Assembly: GCA_027559495.1 (NCBI GenBank)
Contig: JAMXSV010000008.1
Location: 1,550,001 to 1,614,000, forward strand
DNA length: 64,000 nt
Direction: 5' to 3'
Source: Aurifilum marmelostoma
Taxonomy: Eukaryota; Ascomycota; Sordariomycetes; Diaporthales; Cryphonectriaceae
Of the stretch, positions 37,409-48,840 are shown piece by piece. Under the pieces are notes generated by a model, which saw nothing but the letters and a program-made list of their open reading frames with translations, ran no database searches and was not told the origin of the DNA. The number at the start of each line of letters is the position of its first letter. The first letter of the stretch is position 1. The position numbers and the translations under genes were made by a program.

Positions 37409-38021
37409 CAGACTTCTTTAGTTGGCACGAAGTACCTACTGCTTACCTGGTGCGCCAGCCCGTGGTGGGTGTCTCGCAAGAGCTCCCGGCTGCATTTTTG
37501 TCCAGCTACTGTACATGCATGCACCAAGTAGGCTGCGCCTCATGCCTGTCAGATCGACCCCTCTCACCATGTACAACAAAAGTTTTCACCGCATGCCACC
37601 TTCTCATGTCGGAATGAGATGCTGACACGGACGGAACAGAAAGTCACAGCGGGGGGGGGGGAGGGTGGAGAAGAAACACCTCTCTCTCTCTCTCTCTCAC
37701 TCTATCTGTCTCTGATGTGTGTGGCAATCGTCATTTTCCTGCTCACATCCGAGCTCCTGTCTGGGGGAGGCACTGTCTGACACCCCCCAAGGTCAGTGAG
37801 AGCTGCTCGAGGGCGGAGAGGGACACACAGACTGATGTCGTCGACCGCCCTCTGGACGTGATGTGCTTTATGAAATATACTACTGACGAGGATATGCTCT
37901 GTACTACACACCATAGCCTTATGTCCAACGCAATGCCGACTACTTCACCAGTCAACGTTTACGTATAGTCAAGGGTCCAGCCAAGACAAATAGATATTCT
38001 GGCGTTGGTCTCCAAGAACCA

Positions 38022-38035
38022 GGGGGGGGGGGGGG
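38022..38035 (+). repeat. G14 homopolymer
   Basis: Fourteen G on the plus strand followed by GTGGGG. It is the last of the same-strand G tracts before the C2H2 factor gene. Confidence 0.85.
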
Positions 38036-38403
38036 ACGTGGGGATGAGATAGGGCCCTGCAACGTTTTGTCCACCGACCCAAGATGGAGAACAGTCCTCC
38101 GTCTCCAAGAAAGCTTGAATCAGACCAGCTGTTGGTTCTTTCTTTCTTTCCGTTTTTTTTTTTTCTTCTTTTGTTTTTCTCACCCCTATCTCCATCTCTT
38201 GCAGGGGACGTAGGAAGGTACCAGCGGGAAACACCCACACCCACACCCACACCCACACACAGATCGAAGGAGCCGTGCCTTGCACACGGCCACAAGGTCT
38301 CGACAGGGTTGCATCGACCCCTTGTCGTCTTCCAGCTGACAGGGATGCGCAAGCGCAACTTTGGGATTACAGCCTCCTCTCATCCTGGGAGGGCACACAC
38401 AGA

Positions 38404-38406
<3 letters not shown>

Positions 38407-38438
<32 letters not shown>
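38407..38438. repeat. AG dinucleotide microsatellite
   Basis: About sixteen AG units. It lies some 490 bases upstream of the C2H2 factor ATG, in its probable promoter or leader. Shorter CT and AG tracts of the same kind lie at 31395-31415, 32800-32821 and 37681-37699. Confidence 0.85.
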
Positions 38439-38442
<4 letters not shown>

Positions 38443-38927
38443 TGGGGATCCAGGCGATGAACAGGTACCTCGTCTTAGTGCCATTCCTCTGAAAGGACCC
38501 TCTGTCTCGTGCTGCCTTTTCCTCCCCCCCCTCCTCATCAGTGTCTCGATATAGCAGTGTGCATGTCCAGGCCATGGTCGCCGCCCTGCCTTGCACATCC
38601 GACAATGTTTCTTCCCGTTCCAAGCTCGCGGAACCAGTTCTCTCTCCTCCCAGACGACTTACAGCCCGGCCCCAATCCGACTGTAACTCTGAGCAGGCTG
38701 AGGCATTGCCGCTTCTCTTCTGACTACTACCACCATTTGACACCGCTCTGCTGCACGCACGCGCACAGCGCACCCCTTGCTTTCTCAGTCTTACCCCTTC
38801 TTGACTGTTTATTTCCATCACACACTTTCCTAACTGTGCACATCTCAGCCGGGCTGTGTACTACAATTACTAACTTTGTCACCGTGACGTCCGTCCCTGC
38901 TGGGCTGGCTCACGCACGACTGCCGCC

Positions 38928-41900
38928 ATGTCTAGCCTGCAGTCTATCATGAACCTGGACGAGGACCAACCGGACGCCTCCAGCCCTATGGATAAAAAGG
39001 ATAAGGACTCTGCAACTCCCGCTTCCGGATTCCGAGCTCATGGTCCTCCTCCTCCTCCTCCTCCTCCACCACCACCACCTCCCACCTCCTCGACACCATC
39101 TGGTCACGTCATCCATCCTGACCTTCAACTACAACAACAACATCATCCCCCCCCCCTCCTCCTCCTCCTCCTCGTCAGCCTCGACCTTCACGCCTCCCAC
39201 CTTAAGGATCCCCATCGTCCAAGAGAGCAGCAGCAACACCTTCTATCATAACAACAGCCCGGCCCAGCTTCAACAGCAACAAGAACAACATTACCACGCT
39301 GCCGCCCAGGACCCCACAGCACTTCATCTCCTTCATCCCCAGAGGCAGCAGAGGCCGGTGGAACCCATCCCTACACTGTCCGTGGCCTCGTCTAGCCCAT
39401 CAGATCTCCGCCGTCAGAGCACCACCAGTGTGGACTCCATGGATCATCAACACGGCTACGGATCCGCGGCGTCTTCGTCGTCCATGGGCGGAGGGGCTGG
39501 CTCTGGTGGCTATTCTCCCAACCATCCACGGCGGCCCATGGGAAGCCCGAGCCCAGATATTCCCATCAAACTGACTCCCATCACTGGGAGGGTTAGCCGT
39601 GCGAAGAAGGGAGTGCCCGTCCACATCTGTGACATATGCAGTCCTCCAAAGGTATGGATACCAGGTCCTAGAGAGAGAGAGAGAGATAGAGACACTGTGT
39701 GTGTGTGTGTGCGCGCGCGACTGGAAGGATCATGAGTACTCTTTTCCGTGTTTACAATAATCATGCTGATATGACCATTATCAGACCTTCACAAGAGCCG
39801 AGCATCTCAGGTTAGAGAGTCCACCCGAGAGCCCGTCTCTCTCTTTCTCTTGGGCGACCAATTGTTACTGACAAAGCATATTCTATCACAGGAGACATCA
39901 GCTCAGTCACCAGCAACCCCGTTTTCCCTGCAACAGATGTGACAAGGCCTTCCACCGCCAGGACCTCCTAACTCGTCACCAACAGAGACAGTATGCCTTT
40001 TTCCCCCAATTTGCTAATGAACGGATATACTCTTTTATCCCTTCCTCCTCGTCTCTCTTCTGCTCATGCTAAGAATACGTCTTTTCTAGCGACCAAGAGG
40101 GCGATAGGGTCTCACAGAGTGGAGATGGCGGCCGCCGTGACTCCAAAGACTCCACGGGTTCGGTCACGCTAGAACGGTCCATAGCCGACCTCCGCGTCGG
40201 AGGCCTGCAGTCACCCGTGATATATCCTCATCCGCCAACCCAAGGAGGTGTTACCGGCGCATCAACACGTTCGTCCACTTCAGGTCCGGCCACACCTCCC
40301 GTCGGGAGCGGCCGGGGCTCAACCATGTCACCACCGGAAGGAGGCAATGGGGACAACCAGTATGGAACGTCCTCTAGCTACCAGACGTCAAGGAACTATG
40401 AGTACGTCATGCAGGGCATCGCCCAGCCAGGCAGCTTGAAGACCCCAAACTGTATGCCCCGGACGATGACCATGCCGAGCTTCGCCCCCACACCGAGCCT
40501 GTCACCGGGTGCAGTAACACTGCCGGCCTCGCTGGACCAGATTCCCGAGCTGGTCAACCCCGAGTGCTCTCCGTGGGGCTCATCTAACGAGAGCACGTAC
40601 TCGGCCCCTTCTGAGATCTCTACGCGTCGTGGCTGCCAGAACCCTCTCGAGTGGCCAGCCAGCGCCAACCTCTTGTCACCCTTCTCCACGAGTGGCAGAC
40701 ACGTGATCACCGGCGCCGGTGGAGGCCTCGATGCTGTGACCGGGTCGTACTATGTGCCGACGGGCTTCCAGGACTCGCCTCACATGGCCGTCTCGGTGTC
40801 TCAGGCTTACCATCTCGGCGGTGACCCGCTCATGGGGGGTTTTGCCGACGAGCAGGCGCAGTCACTCTTGGATCCCGCCATCACCGCGCAGCACGCCATC
40901 GATCAGCGGACATGCTCAGTGCGTAGACACACTCCTGAAATCTCCATATCGACGTCGGGGCAGACGGCTGACACCCTAGTCACGCCAGCTCCTCTACCAC
41001 ATCGGATAAACTCCGTGGCCCAGGCCCGCCAGAAGGAGATCATCGTCGGCAGCACCGACATGGACGTTGCCATGGGGTTTGGTGCCGACAATGGCAGCCC
41101 TCACTGGAGCGACGACAACCCGACGAGTGCTGTAGTCCTGGCCGGATCAGCACTCCCGGGGATGGGTGAGTGTGGTGGTGGTGGTGGTGCTAGTGGCGGC
41201 GGCGGCAGTGGCAGCGTAACTTTTCATACACACCTTCCGCGCCCTATCCGCAACGCCGTCTCTGCCTACATTGACATCTACTGGGAGCGATTTCATGTCT
41301 TGTACCCGTTTATTCATCGGCCGACATTCCAGGGGGAGGAGGTGTTGAGGTGCGCGATGGCGGCCATCGCGACACAGTACCTGGGCAGCAAGGAGGATCG
41401 CATCCGGGGCACTCAACTGCATGAGTGGGCCTGGCAGGAGGCAAAGCGGGTGAGTTCCTATCCACATATCGATGTTTGCGATCTGGGGTCTTCTGTGTAG
41501 ATAGACGGACTGACTGACCACCGACAAACCACAGTATCCCTACCGCAACCTCCAGGTCATGCAGGCGATCGTGCTGTGCGAACACTTTGCTCGGTTCCGG
41601 GGCCGAAAGGCGGTAGTGCGGCCCTCGAAGCTTTTCACGGACCTCTTTACGAGGGTAAGTGGATCAGAGTCTCTTGTGTCCTCTGTCCCCAGCTGCGGCG
41701 GCCATGGTGCATCTGTTCCTGTCTCGCGCTCTGGCTCTTCTTTCTCTTCTGCCTGCTCTTCTTCTCTTCCTTCTTCTTTGTCTTCTTCTTCTTCCGCTGG
41801 TGCCTTTTCCGCTTCTTCTCTCCCTGCCTGGTCGCCACTCACTTCTTCTGAGCCTATTTCTGCGTGCTCGCCGATCCAGGCGATCGGCCAGATGGGCCAG

Positions 41901-43405
41901 GTCAGCCAGGAACCCGCTGGGCCATTTCTGTACTCGCCTGTCGTTCCTTTCTCTCCACAACAATTTTTTTTCTTCTGATTCTTCTTCCGTCATCTATGAC
42001 ACTGCTCTTGGAGCTTACGATAATATGCTTGTTGATGATGATCCTCCGATTTCCTACCCGTCGTCGCATGGCCGAGACCAGTCGTACTCAGACAATTTCT
42101 CTTTACAGGTACTCGACCACAACCCGAACTTGTTCGACTCGGCCTTGCCCTCAGACACTCCCAGCTTCGGCGGCCACCAGCAGAACATGGCCGTGTGCAT
42201 GACCAACGAGGAGCGATGGCGCACCTGGCTCGAGGCGGAGGGACGCCGTCGGCTGCTGGCCTCGTGCTTTACCCTGGACTGCCACGCATCGTCGTACCAT
42301 CAAGGCCCTCGTGCCAGAGACAACATCAACCCGACCACGATCCCCCTGGTAGGCCCCAGCGAGTCTCTCTGGGCCGCCACCTCGGCTGACGAGTGGGCTG
42401 CCGTCCTGGACGCCCACCCCCCAGCTCGGCCACCCGCAATTCCTTCCCCCGCTTGACACTCTGCGGCCCGAAGATGTCCCTAGGTTCAGCATCGTCGACC
42501 AGGCGTCCATCCTCAGCGCCGCGACGCTGGCGTTACCCCGCCGCTATGTGTCACCATCGGCAGCTGACAAGAACGACGGCGAGGAGGACGAGCTGGCCTC
42601 GCCAGACGACCTGCGAACCCCTACCACTGCGTCTTACGCAGCACAACAGCTCAAGAGGCTCAAGCCCGAGGACAGAATCCTGCAGCTGTTCTCCCTGGCC
42701 GGATTTCATTACTTTCCCGGGACGGCTGTCAATGTCTTCCTCGCCCTGCATCACACTCCACTGCGCGACCTCCTGGCGGTCAGCGGCGACAGCTGGGTGT
42801 TCAGCCAGAAGGTCCTTGGCTCGACGACCTTCCTCGAGCACCAAAAGCGCCTCAAGGCCTGGGCCGAGGGCCGCTCTGCGCTGTCCCCCACCACCCCCGG
42901 CCAGCCGAGCTCCTCGACCACGACCGGCCTCGAGGGCATGTCCTCCGCCAAGGCAACCCTCCACGCTGCCCGCGCGCTCGCGTCGTATCTCGAACGGCCC
43001 ATGGACCTCAGCAGCGGCCTGACACCAAGCGTGACCTGTCTGTCCAACTACTGGGCCATGTACGTGTGCGCCTTGATCATCTGGGCCTTCGGGAACAGGA
43101 TGGGCAGATCCTCCTTCTCCTCTAGCAGCGGCGGCGGCATCATCAACGGCTCCTCGCCCACAACCAAGAGCGGTGCGGCCCTGAGCGAGGAGGACGCTGT
43201 CATCTGGCTGCAGACCGTTGCGCAGATGGACCAGCCAGAACAGGTCACCCGTATGAGGCAGCGCAAGGAGGCCAGTGCGGCCGTGATCTCGATGGTCAAG
43301 CGGCGTCTGGAGGCGGACTGCGAAGGCGGCAGGAGTCGGCTGTACATGGATGCAGTGGGGATCCTGAGGAAACTGGAGGAGGGCGTCACTCGGAGGTGGT
43401 TCTAA
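38928..43405 (+). CDS. C2H2 zinc-finger transcription factor with fungal_trans domain, 1207 aa (two frame breaks)
   Basis: Sequence-specific nuclear regulator. Exons: 38928-39651, 39785-39810, 39892-39990, 40090-41449, 41535-41654 and 42109-43405. The ATG is in GCCGCCATG context. The N-terminus is Pro/Gln/His/Ser-rich. Two C2H2 fingers near residues 233-280 span the small exons: finger 1 starts HICDIC and ends HQLSH, and finger 2 reads CNRCDKAFHRQ then H-QQR-H. After a Ser/Gly-rich linker comes the fungal_trans domain (PF04082), with YWERFHVLYPFIHRPTF and WLEAEGRRRLLA. Two breaks are each explained by one surplus C. The first is the C10 run 39147-39156 inside a Pro/Ser-rich segment; the second is the C6 run 42417-42422 after VLDAHP. 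Removing both gives 3,624 nt, divisible by three. The last intron is 454 nt. Targets are unknown. Confidence 0.9.
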
Positions 43406-44288
43406 GGTTTTTTCTTTTTTTTCTTTTTAATCTGTTTTTCCTTACATTTCTATCTTCTGGCTGTTTCAATTTCTTTTCTTTTCCTTTTCTCTTTTCGGCG
43501 TCATTTTCGGCTTTTTCTCCCTCGGTTCTTTGTTTATGATTTCTACGCTCGGTTCTTATCTCTCCCTTTTCTCTTTTATGTATAATGACGGAAATGATGG
43601 CATGACTTTTTGGGAGAGAAATCAGGTTATGCAACTGGATGCATGGAACAGGAGGACAGGACTATTATTCTCTCGGGTGAAAAGAGCAACAGAATTGTAC
43701 GATCATGAGATGGAGGGTGGCATCAATAGCATGGACGGCATGGGAAGAACACACACGGCGGTGTCTATTTTGGCATGGGAAGCAAGTGCAGATACACGAG
43801 CTCCCTAGGGCTGGGAATATTGTCAACTGGGGAATAAAGGAGGAAACAGGATCTGTACCAATAGCAAACCTCTCTTATTGTTTCTCCTCGTTTCTTTCTC
43901 CTCTTGTTTTGTCCGTTCTCTTTCCACTTGACTCCTGTACTGTATGATATGTGTCTTATTAATGCTTACAATGTTTTATGTATCTGTTTGTAACCTCAAG
44001 AGGTATCCCAATATCTTGTCACCATAGCATAGGGTAATCAGTGGAGAGTCTGTATGATAGGTACTTGATAATTAACATTATACTGGTTCCGCGAAATGAT
44101 GCTCATATTACGGCATACTCATGTAGTCATGACAACATACGTGAACATGAATAAAACTAATCAATCATGTTGAATAATATAAACAACGCTACTCAAAGAA
44201 ACCGCCGGCTCCTACCTCGCCCACCCTACGCTGTTCCTTTTCCCTTCTTTCTCCTTTTACTTTTACCCCTTGTTTCTCTCAACTCTCC
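43406..44288. other. Convergent spacer, about 0.9 kb
   Basis: A T-rich stretch follows the C2H2 factor stop codon (43406-43580), as expected of its 3' UTR. The rest is A/T-rich and contains the 3' UTR of the minus-strand receptor gene. No gene is supported. Confidence 0.6.
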
Positions 44289-45839
44289 TCAGTTCTCTCG
44301 CTCTTCCACCGTCCACTCTACCTGCACAGTCTTATTGATCCCCAAGATTGGACGCTCATCACTATCCCTGGCTGCCTCAGCAGCGGCCGACGAGAGAGCC
44401 CGCGCCCCCGGTGCGTCCCCATTGCCCAGCTCAGGGCTGCCACCCTGGTCTGCGCTGATGGTCGTAGTGGTGGTCGCCTTGGTCGCCGTCATCTCCACCC
44501 CGCCGCCCATCTCGATATCGTCTCCGACCTCGACGACAGCGGCCGGGCTGACCACTGCGGTCTTCTTGTTGTCGCCGCTGTCGTCATCGAAGCGGCTCCA
44601 CTTGCCTTTGTTCTGTCTTGCTCTCGCGTTCCAGCCGGCAGAGGAGCCGCCGCCGATGGTTGCTAGCCTGGGGGTGTTGTTGGTGCCGCGGTGGTGGCGG
44701 TTGTTGCCGTAAGGGCCGTCGTAGCTGGAGGAGCCGCCGAAGGAGGAGGGCATGATGGATTTGATCACGGGACGAGCGATGGGGCCCTGTGTGGTTGAGG
44801 GTTAGTGGTTGCAGCAGACTCAAAAGTATGCGATTGCTCCGTGTGTAAGTTGGGAGGAGGCTGGAATTATAGTTACCAGAGTTGGGAGACAAGAGGAGAT
44901 GATGCCGCTGCTGATCTCGATGACGTTCCAGGCACAGGGTATGGCCAGGGAATAAGGAATGTCCTTCTTGGTGTACGACAGGTAGATGACGAACCTGTAG
45001 ACGGAGGTGAAGACGACGTAGCTGCCCAGCATGAAGATGACGACGAGGAAGAGCCTTTGGGTCCTGTTGGTCCTGAGGCGTAGGATGTGCGGCAGGGGAA
45101 AACACAGGATGGCAATGTCGCAGAGGATGCTGGGCACCGAGATGCACAGCTGGGCCAGGAAGATGTCGATGCAGTAGCCGTCCAGCCAGGGCTCCCAGAT
45201 CTTGGCCCGCGGGGTGCACTGGAACGAGGCGGCGAAGATGCAGGCCAGGTTCCAGGCCGTCGAGATGCCGCCGCAGATGTAGCCCCACTTGCGGACCGAG
45301 GGGGAGGGGGAAGATGCGGAAGTAGAGGAAGAGGAGGGCGATCTTGTACATGTTGACGGCGGTGGTGTACACGACTTCTGCCCCGACCACGGTCTGCAGG
45401 AGAAAGAAGGGAGAGAGGTGTGAGCAATCCCGCGTGCGGCCTCAGACTCAGGGGGGGGAGTGTTGTGTTGCCGCTTCGGGCTACTCACCTGGTTCAGTGC
45501 CATGAGCTCCCCGATCGTGAGGCGCCCAGAATGGAGACCGAGCCCTTGCTCGATCATGACCAGGTTGAACACCAGGTTCCCGGCCAGCAGCAGCAGCGAG
45601 ACCACAATCAGCCAGTCGTCCACGCCATATGGTGCATTCTGCTTGTGCCTCGCGATGAAGCGCAGACCCACCACGGACGAGGCGAGCACGGTGAAGGCGA
45701 TGCTTAGGCTTCGCACCTCTGGTCTGAGGTCCTGTTCGAGGTTCTGGGCCTCCGCGTACTCCTGTAGTTTCTCGAGGTACGCTCTCTCGCCCGGAGAGAG
45801 GCTCGTGTCGTTGACGGGATAGTACGCTGGTGATATCAT
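44289..45839 (-). CDS. Pth11-like rhodopsin-fold membrane receptor, 454 aa (one frame break)
   Basis: Fungal seven-TM protein of the rhodopsin-domain family (PF20684, Pth11-related), a class linked to surface sensing. Minus-strand exons are 45489-45839, 44877-45393 and 44289-44786. Recognisable parts are the short outer N-terminus, YGVDDWLIVVSLLLLAGN, a GLGLHSG loop, NMYKIALLFLYFRIF, WNLACIFAASFQCTP, CIDIFLAQLCISVPSILCD, and AIPCAWNVIEISSGIISSCL before the last intron. The tail (about 165 residues) is Gly/Ser/Asn-rich and disordered. The middle exon is 517 nt between two phase-0 junctions, one too many. The break lies at two adjacent runs of five C (plus-strand G, 45300-45310), between YFRIFP and VRKWGY. 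Removing one C restores the frame. There is no N-terminal CFEM domain, so it is Pth11-like only in the membrane core. Confidence 0.87.
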
Positions 45840-47972
45840 GATTGCACTGCAACTCGTGTGGCTCTTGGTGTTGAGAGAAAGAAAAAAATTGAGAGGAGAT
45901 TGACTGGAACCGGCCAGCACCAGGCACTTGGGGCAGAATCACTGGGAGGAAATTAACCTGTTCATTGTGCTGTTTTCTTTTCTTGCCACGGAGGCGTCCA
46001 AAGGGGTCCTGGAATTATGAGAAAAGACGAAGTATCTAATGGAACAAGACTTGGTTCAGCTGGGCTTCTTTTCTTTTTCTCTTTCTCACAGCTGAACGTA
46101 AACACTTAATTAATCCTTGCCACAGATACATGTAAAGCAATGTTTGACACTTTCTACATAAGGATTTCTTGTATGCAATCTTGTGCTAGGGACGCAAGAG
46201 CAGCGCATGGGATTAATGGTCCGTGACAGAAGGAGCTGAAGGTACAAGGAAAGCAGGCAAAGGCAAAAAAAAGGGAGGGAAGAGTTGGACCAAAGAGAAA
46301 ACCAACTGGGGTGATGCAGAACAGAGACAGCCTCTTCCGCGATCAGCGTTCAGCTGAGGCCCAGGGAAGGACGTCTGAGGGCATGTCTTTCTGGTATAAC
46401 ATGTCTGTCACATTATAATAAGTATATCCTAGTAAAAAATACCATGATATCATACCATTCAAAAGAAACCATCCTTGTCAAAGTGAATTCCCAGGGTGTT
46501 GGGTCGAGACTCTCATGCCGTCCGAGCGATCGTGCATGTGCATATATTATGCAAGTTTGACTCCTTAGATATAGAATATGGCCGTTGAATCTCTTCACAT
46601 CTATCTGTCTCATCATCCCATATCTTGACAGCAGTAATTACCAAGTTATGAGCCTGATGCTATGCATTGCCAGATCTTTCCCCGGCCCTGTCCGAATCTA
46701 ACAACGCATCCGGCTGATGGCCCAACGTGACTATCCGCAACCATATTGCCACACTTGGGCATAATTTGTAAAGTTCTGCGGCCCATATGAGCTGTGTTCT
46801 TCGAGAGAGAACCTCATTTCTCATCCCTGAAGTTCCCCGGGCCTCTCTGTTCTCTTCCTGTAGAAAGCCAACCGGAGAGAGCCCACGGCTATGGATCAAT
46901 GGCGACACGTGGGTCGTCATCAGTATTAGGACTTTTGGCCCATGACCTATCCCATCCCACATGTTATAGCTGTGCCACTCAAGATCTCCCAATAGTAAAG
47001 ATCCAGAGGTGGATTCGGTGATCCTTCCACGACGATCCCCACAAATAAGAGGCCTGAAGCTTGTACTATAAGTATGTATGCAGCTATCACCCCACCCTAC
47101 AACGGCTCGAAGGCGATGAGTATGGAATCATAGACGATATACCAGCGGTGCCCAGGATACACAAGTAAGAGAGACTCATGAGTAGCATCAACTGTTCTTG
47201 GCTATTATATCACATGCTTGTAGAACCAGCCATGTATCAGCCATATCATATGTCGAATTCATCGTGGCACCGCTAATGTCCATATGGTACTACAGAACTA
47301 TGACCCATGCAGAATATTGATGGAACCCTTGCAGAGCCCCCATGCAGGTGTAATCTAATTCCTGTCCGTGTGTGCCAGGACGTCAATTGTGAGGTATCCG
47401 ATGAGAGCCCCTCAGTGACAAGTCTTTTCCAGGCTGCTACGTCTTCCTGTCTGCAGGTAAGTATGCAGTGTCCTTTTTTGTTGGTAGCATGGCGTCTGGA
47501 TATTGCGGAGACGAAGTTGGCCCCGTTATCCACCCAACCCCTCCGACCCATTCTCCATTGCGTTGTGACAAGGGCAGGTATCTCGTCGTGGGTATCCCGA
47601 CCGTCCCTGCACTTGACTGCAGGGGACAGGAGGAGGAATTTCAGTGAGAAGGGTGTTACAAGTTCATTATCCACTGGTATACATGATGCCTCGGTTGGAT
47701 GTAACGCGGCGGTTGAAAGGGAGGACACGAAGAGGTAAAAAGGGGTCCATGCGTGTGCAATCAAAATGTTGATAATAGAAAATGGACGACTGTTCTAGTA
47801 ATCATTCCCTGAGTGGTAAAAGAGAGAAACATGGATCTCATAGAAATCAGTCTTTTTTTTTTTTTTTGAAGAAAAGATGGGATATAAAAATATAGATATA
47901 TTCGTTCCATCATAATCACTCCTTCACCCTCACCACATACTCGATCCCCTTTCTGACGACGAAGTAAACGCC
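45840..47972. other. Divergent intergenic region, about 2.1 kb
   Basis: Between the receptor (-) and the hydrolase (+). It is A/T-rich in several stretches. A 143-codon plus-strand frame at 47307-47738 was read and shows no domain, no good start context and no exon partners, so it is not called. A T15 run lies near 47853-47867, just upstream of the hydrolase. Confidence 0.5.
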
Positions 47973-48840
47973 ATGTCAAAGCCAACAATCGTCATTGTCC
48001 CCGGCGCATGGCAGAAGCCGTCCATCTTCGCCGGGATCGTCGACAAGCTCCAGCAGGCCGGGTACCCCACGGTCCACGTCCCCGTCCCCACCACGGGCAG
48101 TGTTGCCCCCGTCGGCCTCAAGGACGACGTCGAGGCCGTGCGAAAGGTGCTGGACTCTCTGGTCGAGGAGGGAAGGGATGTGGTCATGATCGGTCACTCG
48201 TCCGGCGGCGTCTCCATGAGCGGTGCGGTGCAAGGGTATGATGTCGCGAGCAGAGCCGCGGCTGGGCACAAGGGCGGCGTGGCGAGATGTGTCTTCCTGG
48301 CCGCTTTTGTGCTGCCTAGGGGTCAGAGCCTGCTTGCGATGCTGGGAGGTCAGCCTCTGCCGTGGATGGTTGTCGAGGTGAGTATTTAATCGATGTTCAT
48401 TATTATCTGCGCCTTCTTCCCCAATCTCCCCCCCCCCCCGGCGGGGCCGCGGTTTCGTGTCTACGAGATCTCCTCTCTTCTCACATCCTGAAACTCTGAC
48501 CACCATGTCCCAGGCCGATCGAGTAAGTGGCAACCCAGACATGCTCCCGCAGGTGGGCTTCAACGACCTGCCCACAGAAGAGCAGACCAGATGGGCCAAG
48601 GAGACGACCTACACCTCATCCGCCCTCTTCGCCACACCGGCCGAGTATGAGCCGTGGGCCAGCGGCATCCCGTGCTCGTACATCTACACGACAGAAGACG
48701 GCGCGCTGCCGTACCCCGCGCAGCAGGGCATGGCGTCGCAGCTCGGGCCCGAGGCCAAGGCGGTGACTTTGAAGGCTGGCCACTGTCCCTTCCTGAGCAT
48801 GCCTGATGAACTCGTCAAGGCTGTGGAGTTGGTTCTATAG
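47973..48840 (+). CDS. Small alpha/beta-hydrolase (EstC-like esterase family), 243 aa
   Basis: Probable cytosolic esterase or lactonase of the alpha/beta-hydrolase fold; substrate unknown. Exons are 47973-48377 and 48514-48840. The intron has donor GTGAGT and acceptor CCCAG, phase 0. The N-terminus KPTIVIVPGAWQKPSIF is the usual first strand and oxyanion loop. The nucleophile elbow is GHSSG with Ser76. The acid lies in the TTEDGALP segment and the histidine in KAGHCPF (about His225), so the triad is complete. There is no signal peptide. The second exon carries the cap region MLPQVGFNDLPTEEQTRWAKE, common in fungal and bacterial relatives. Reading through the intron would stop after three codons. 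The ATG at 47973 sits directly before the first strand, which fixes the start. Confidence 0.9.

Larger units (their letters stand above)
30741..38927. other. 8.2-kb gene-less region upstream of the C2H2 factor
   Basis: No supported gene. Open frames are short, and none carries a domain or joins into an exon chain. The DNA is rich in simple repeats: CT at 31395-31415, AG at 32800-32821 and 38407-38438, TG-type near 33475-33510, CT at 37681-37699, and CCACAC at about 38232-38259. It also has several long G runs, all on the plus strand. Long upstream regions of this kind are common for fungal developmental or signalling regulators. Some of it may be transcribed as a long, possibly spliced leader, which I cannot tell from sequence. 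Confidence 0.55.

Noticed and set aside
38232..38259. Telomere-like CCACAC hexamer array
   Set aside because: Ascomycete telomeres are usually TTAGGG. This is a short interstitial microsatellite among many others.
42548..43405. Independent gene for the C-terminal 285 residues of the C2H2 factor
   Set aside because: Coding sequence continues upstream in the same frame without a start, directly to the frame break. It is the tail of the fungal_trans domain.
47307..47738. 143-codon plus-strand frame with several Cys
   Set aside because: No signal peptide, no domain and weak start context; mirrored by a longer antisense frame.
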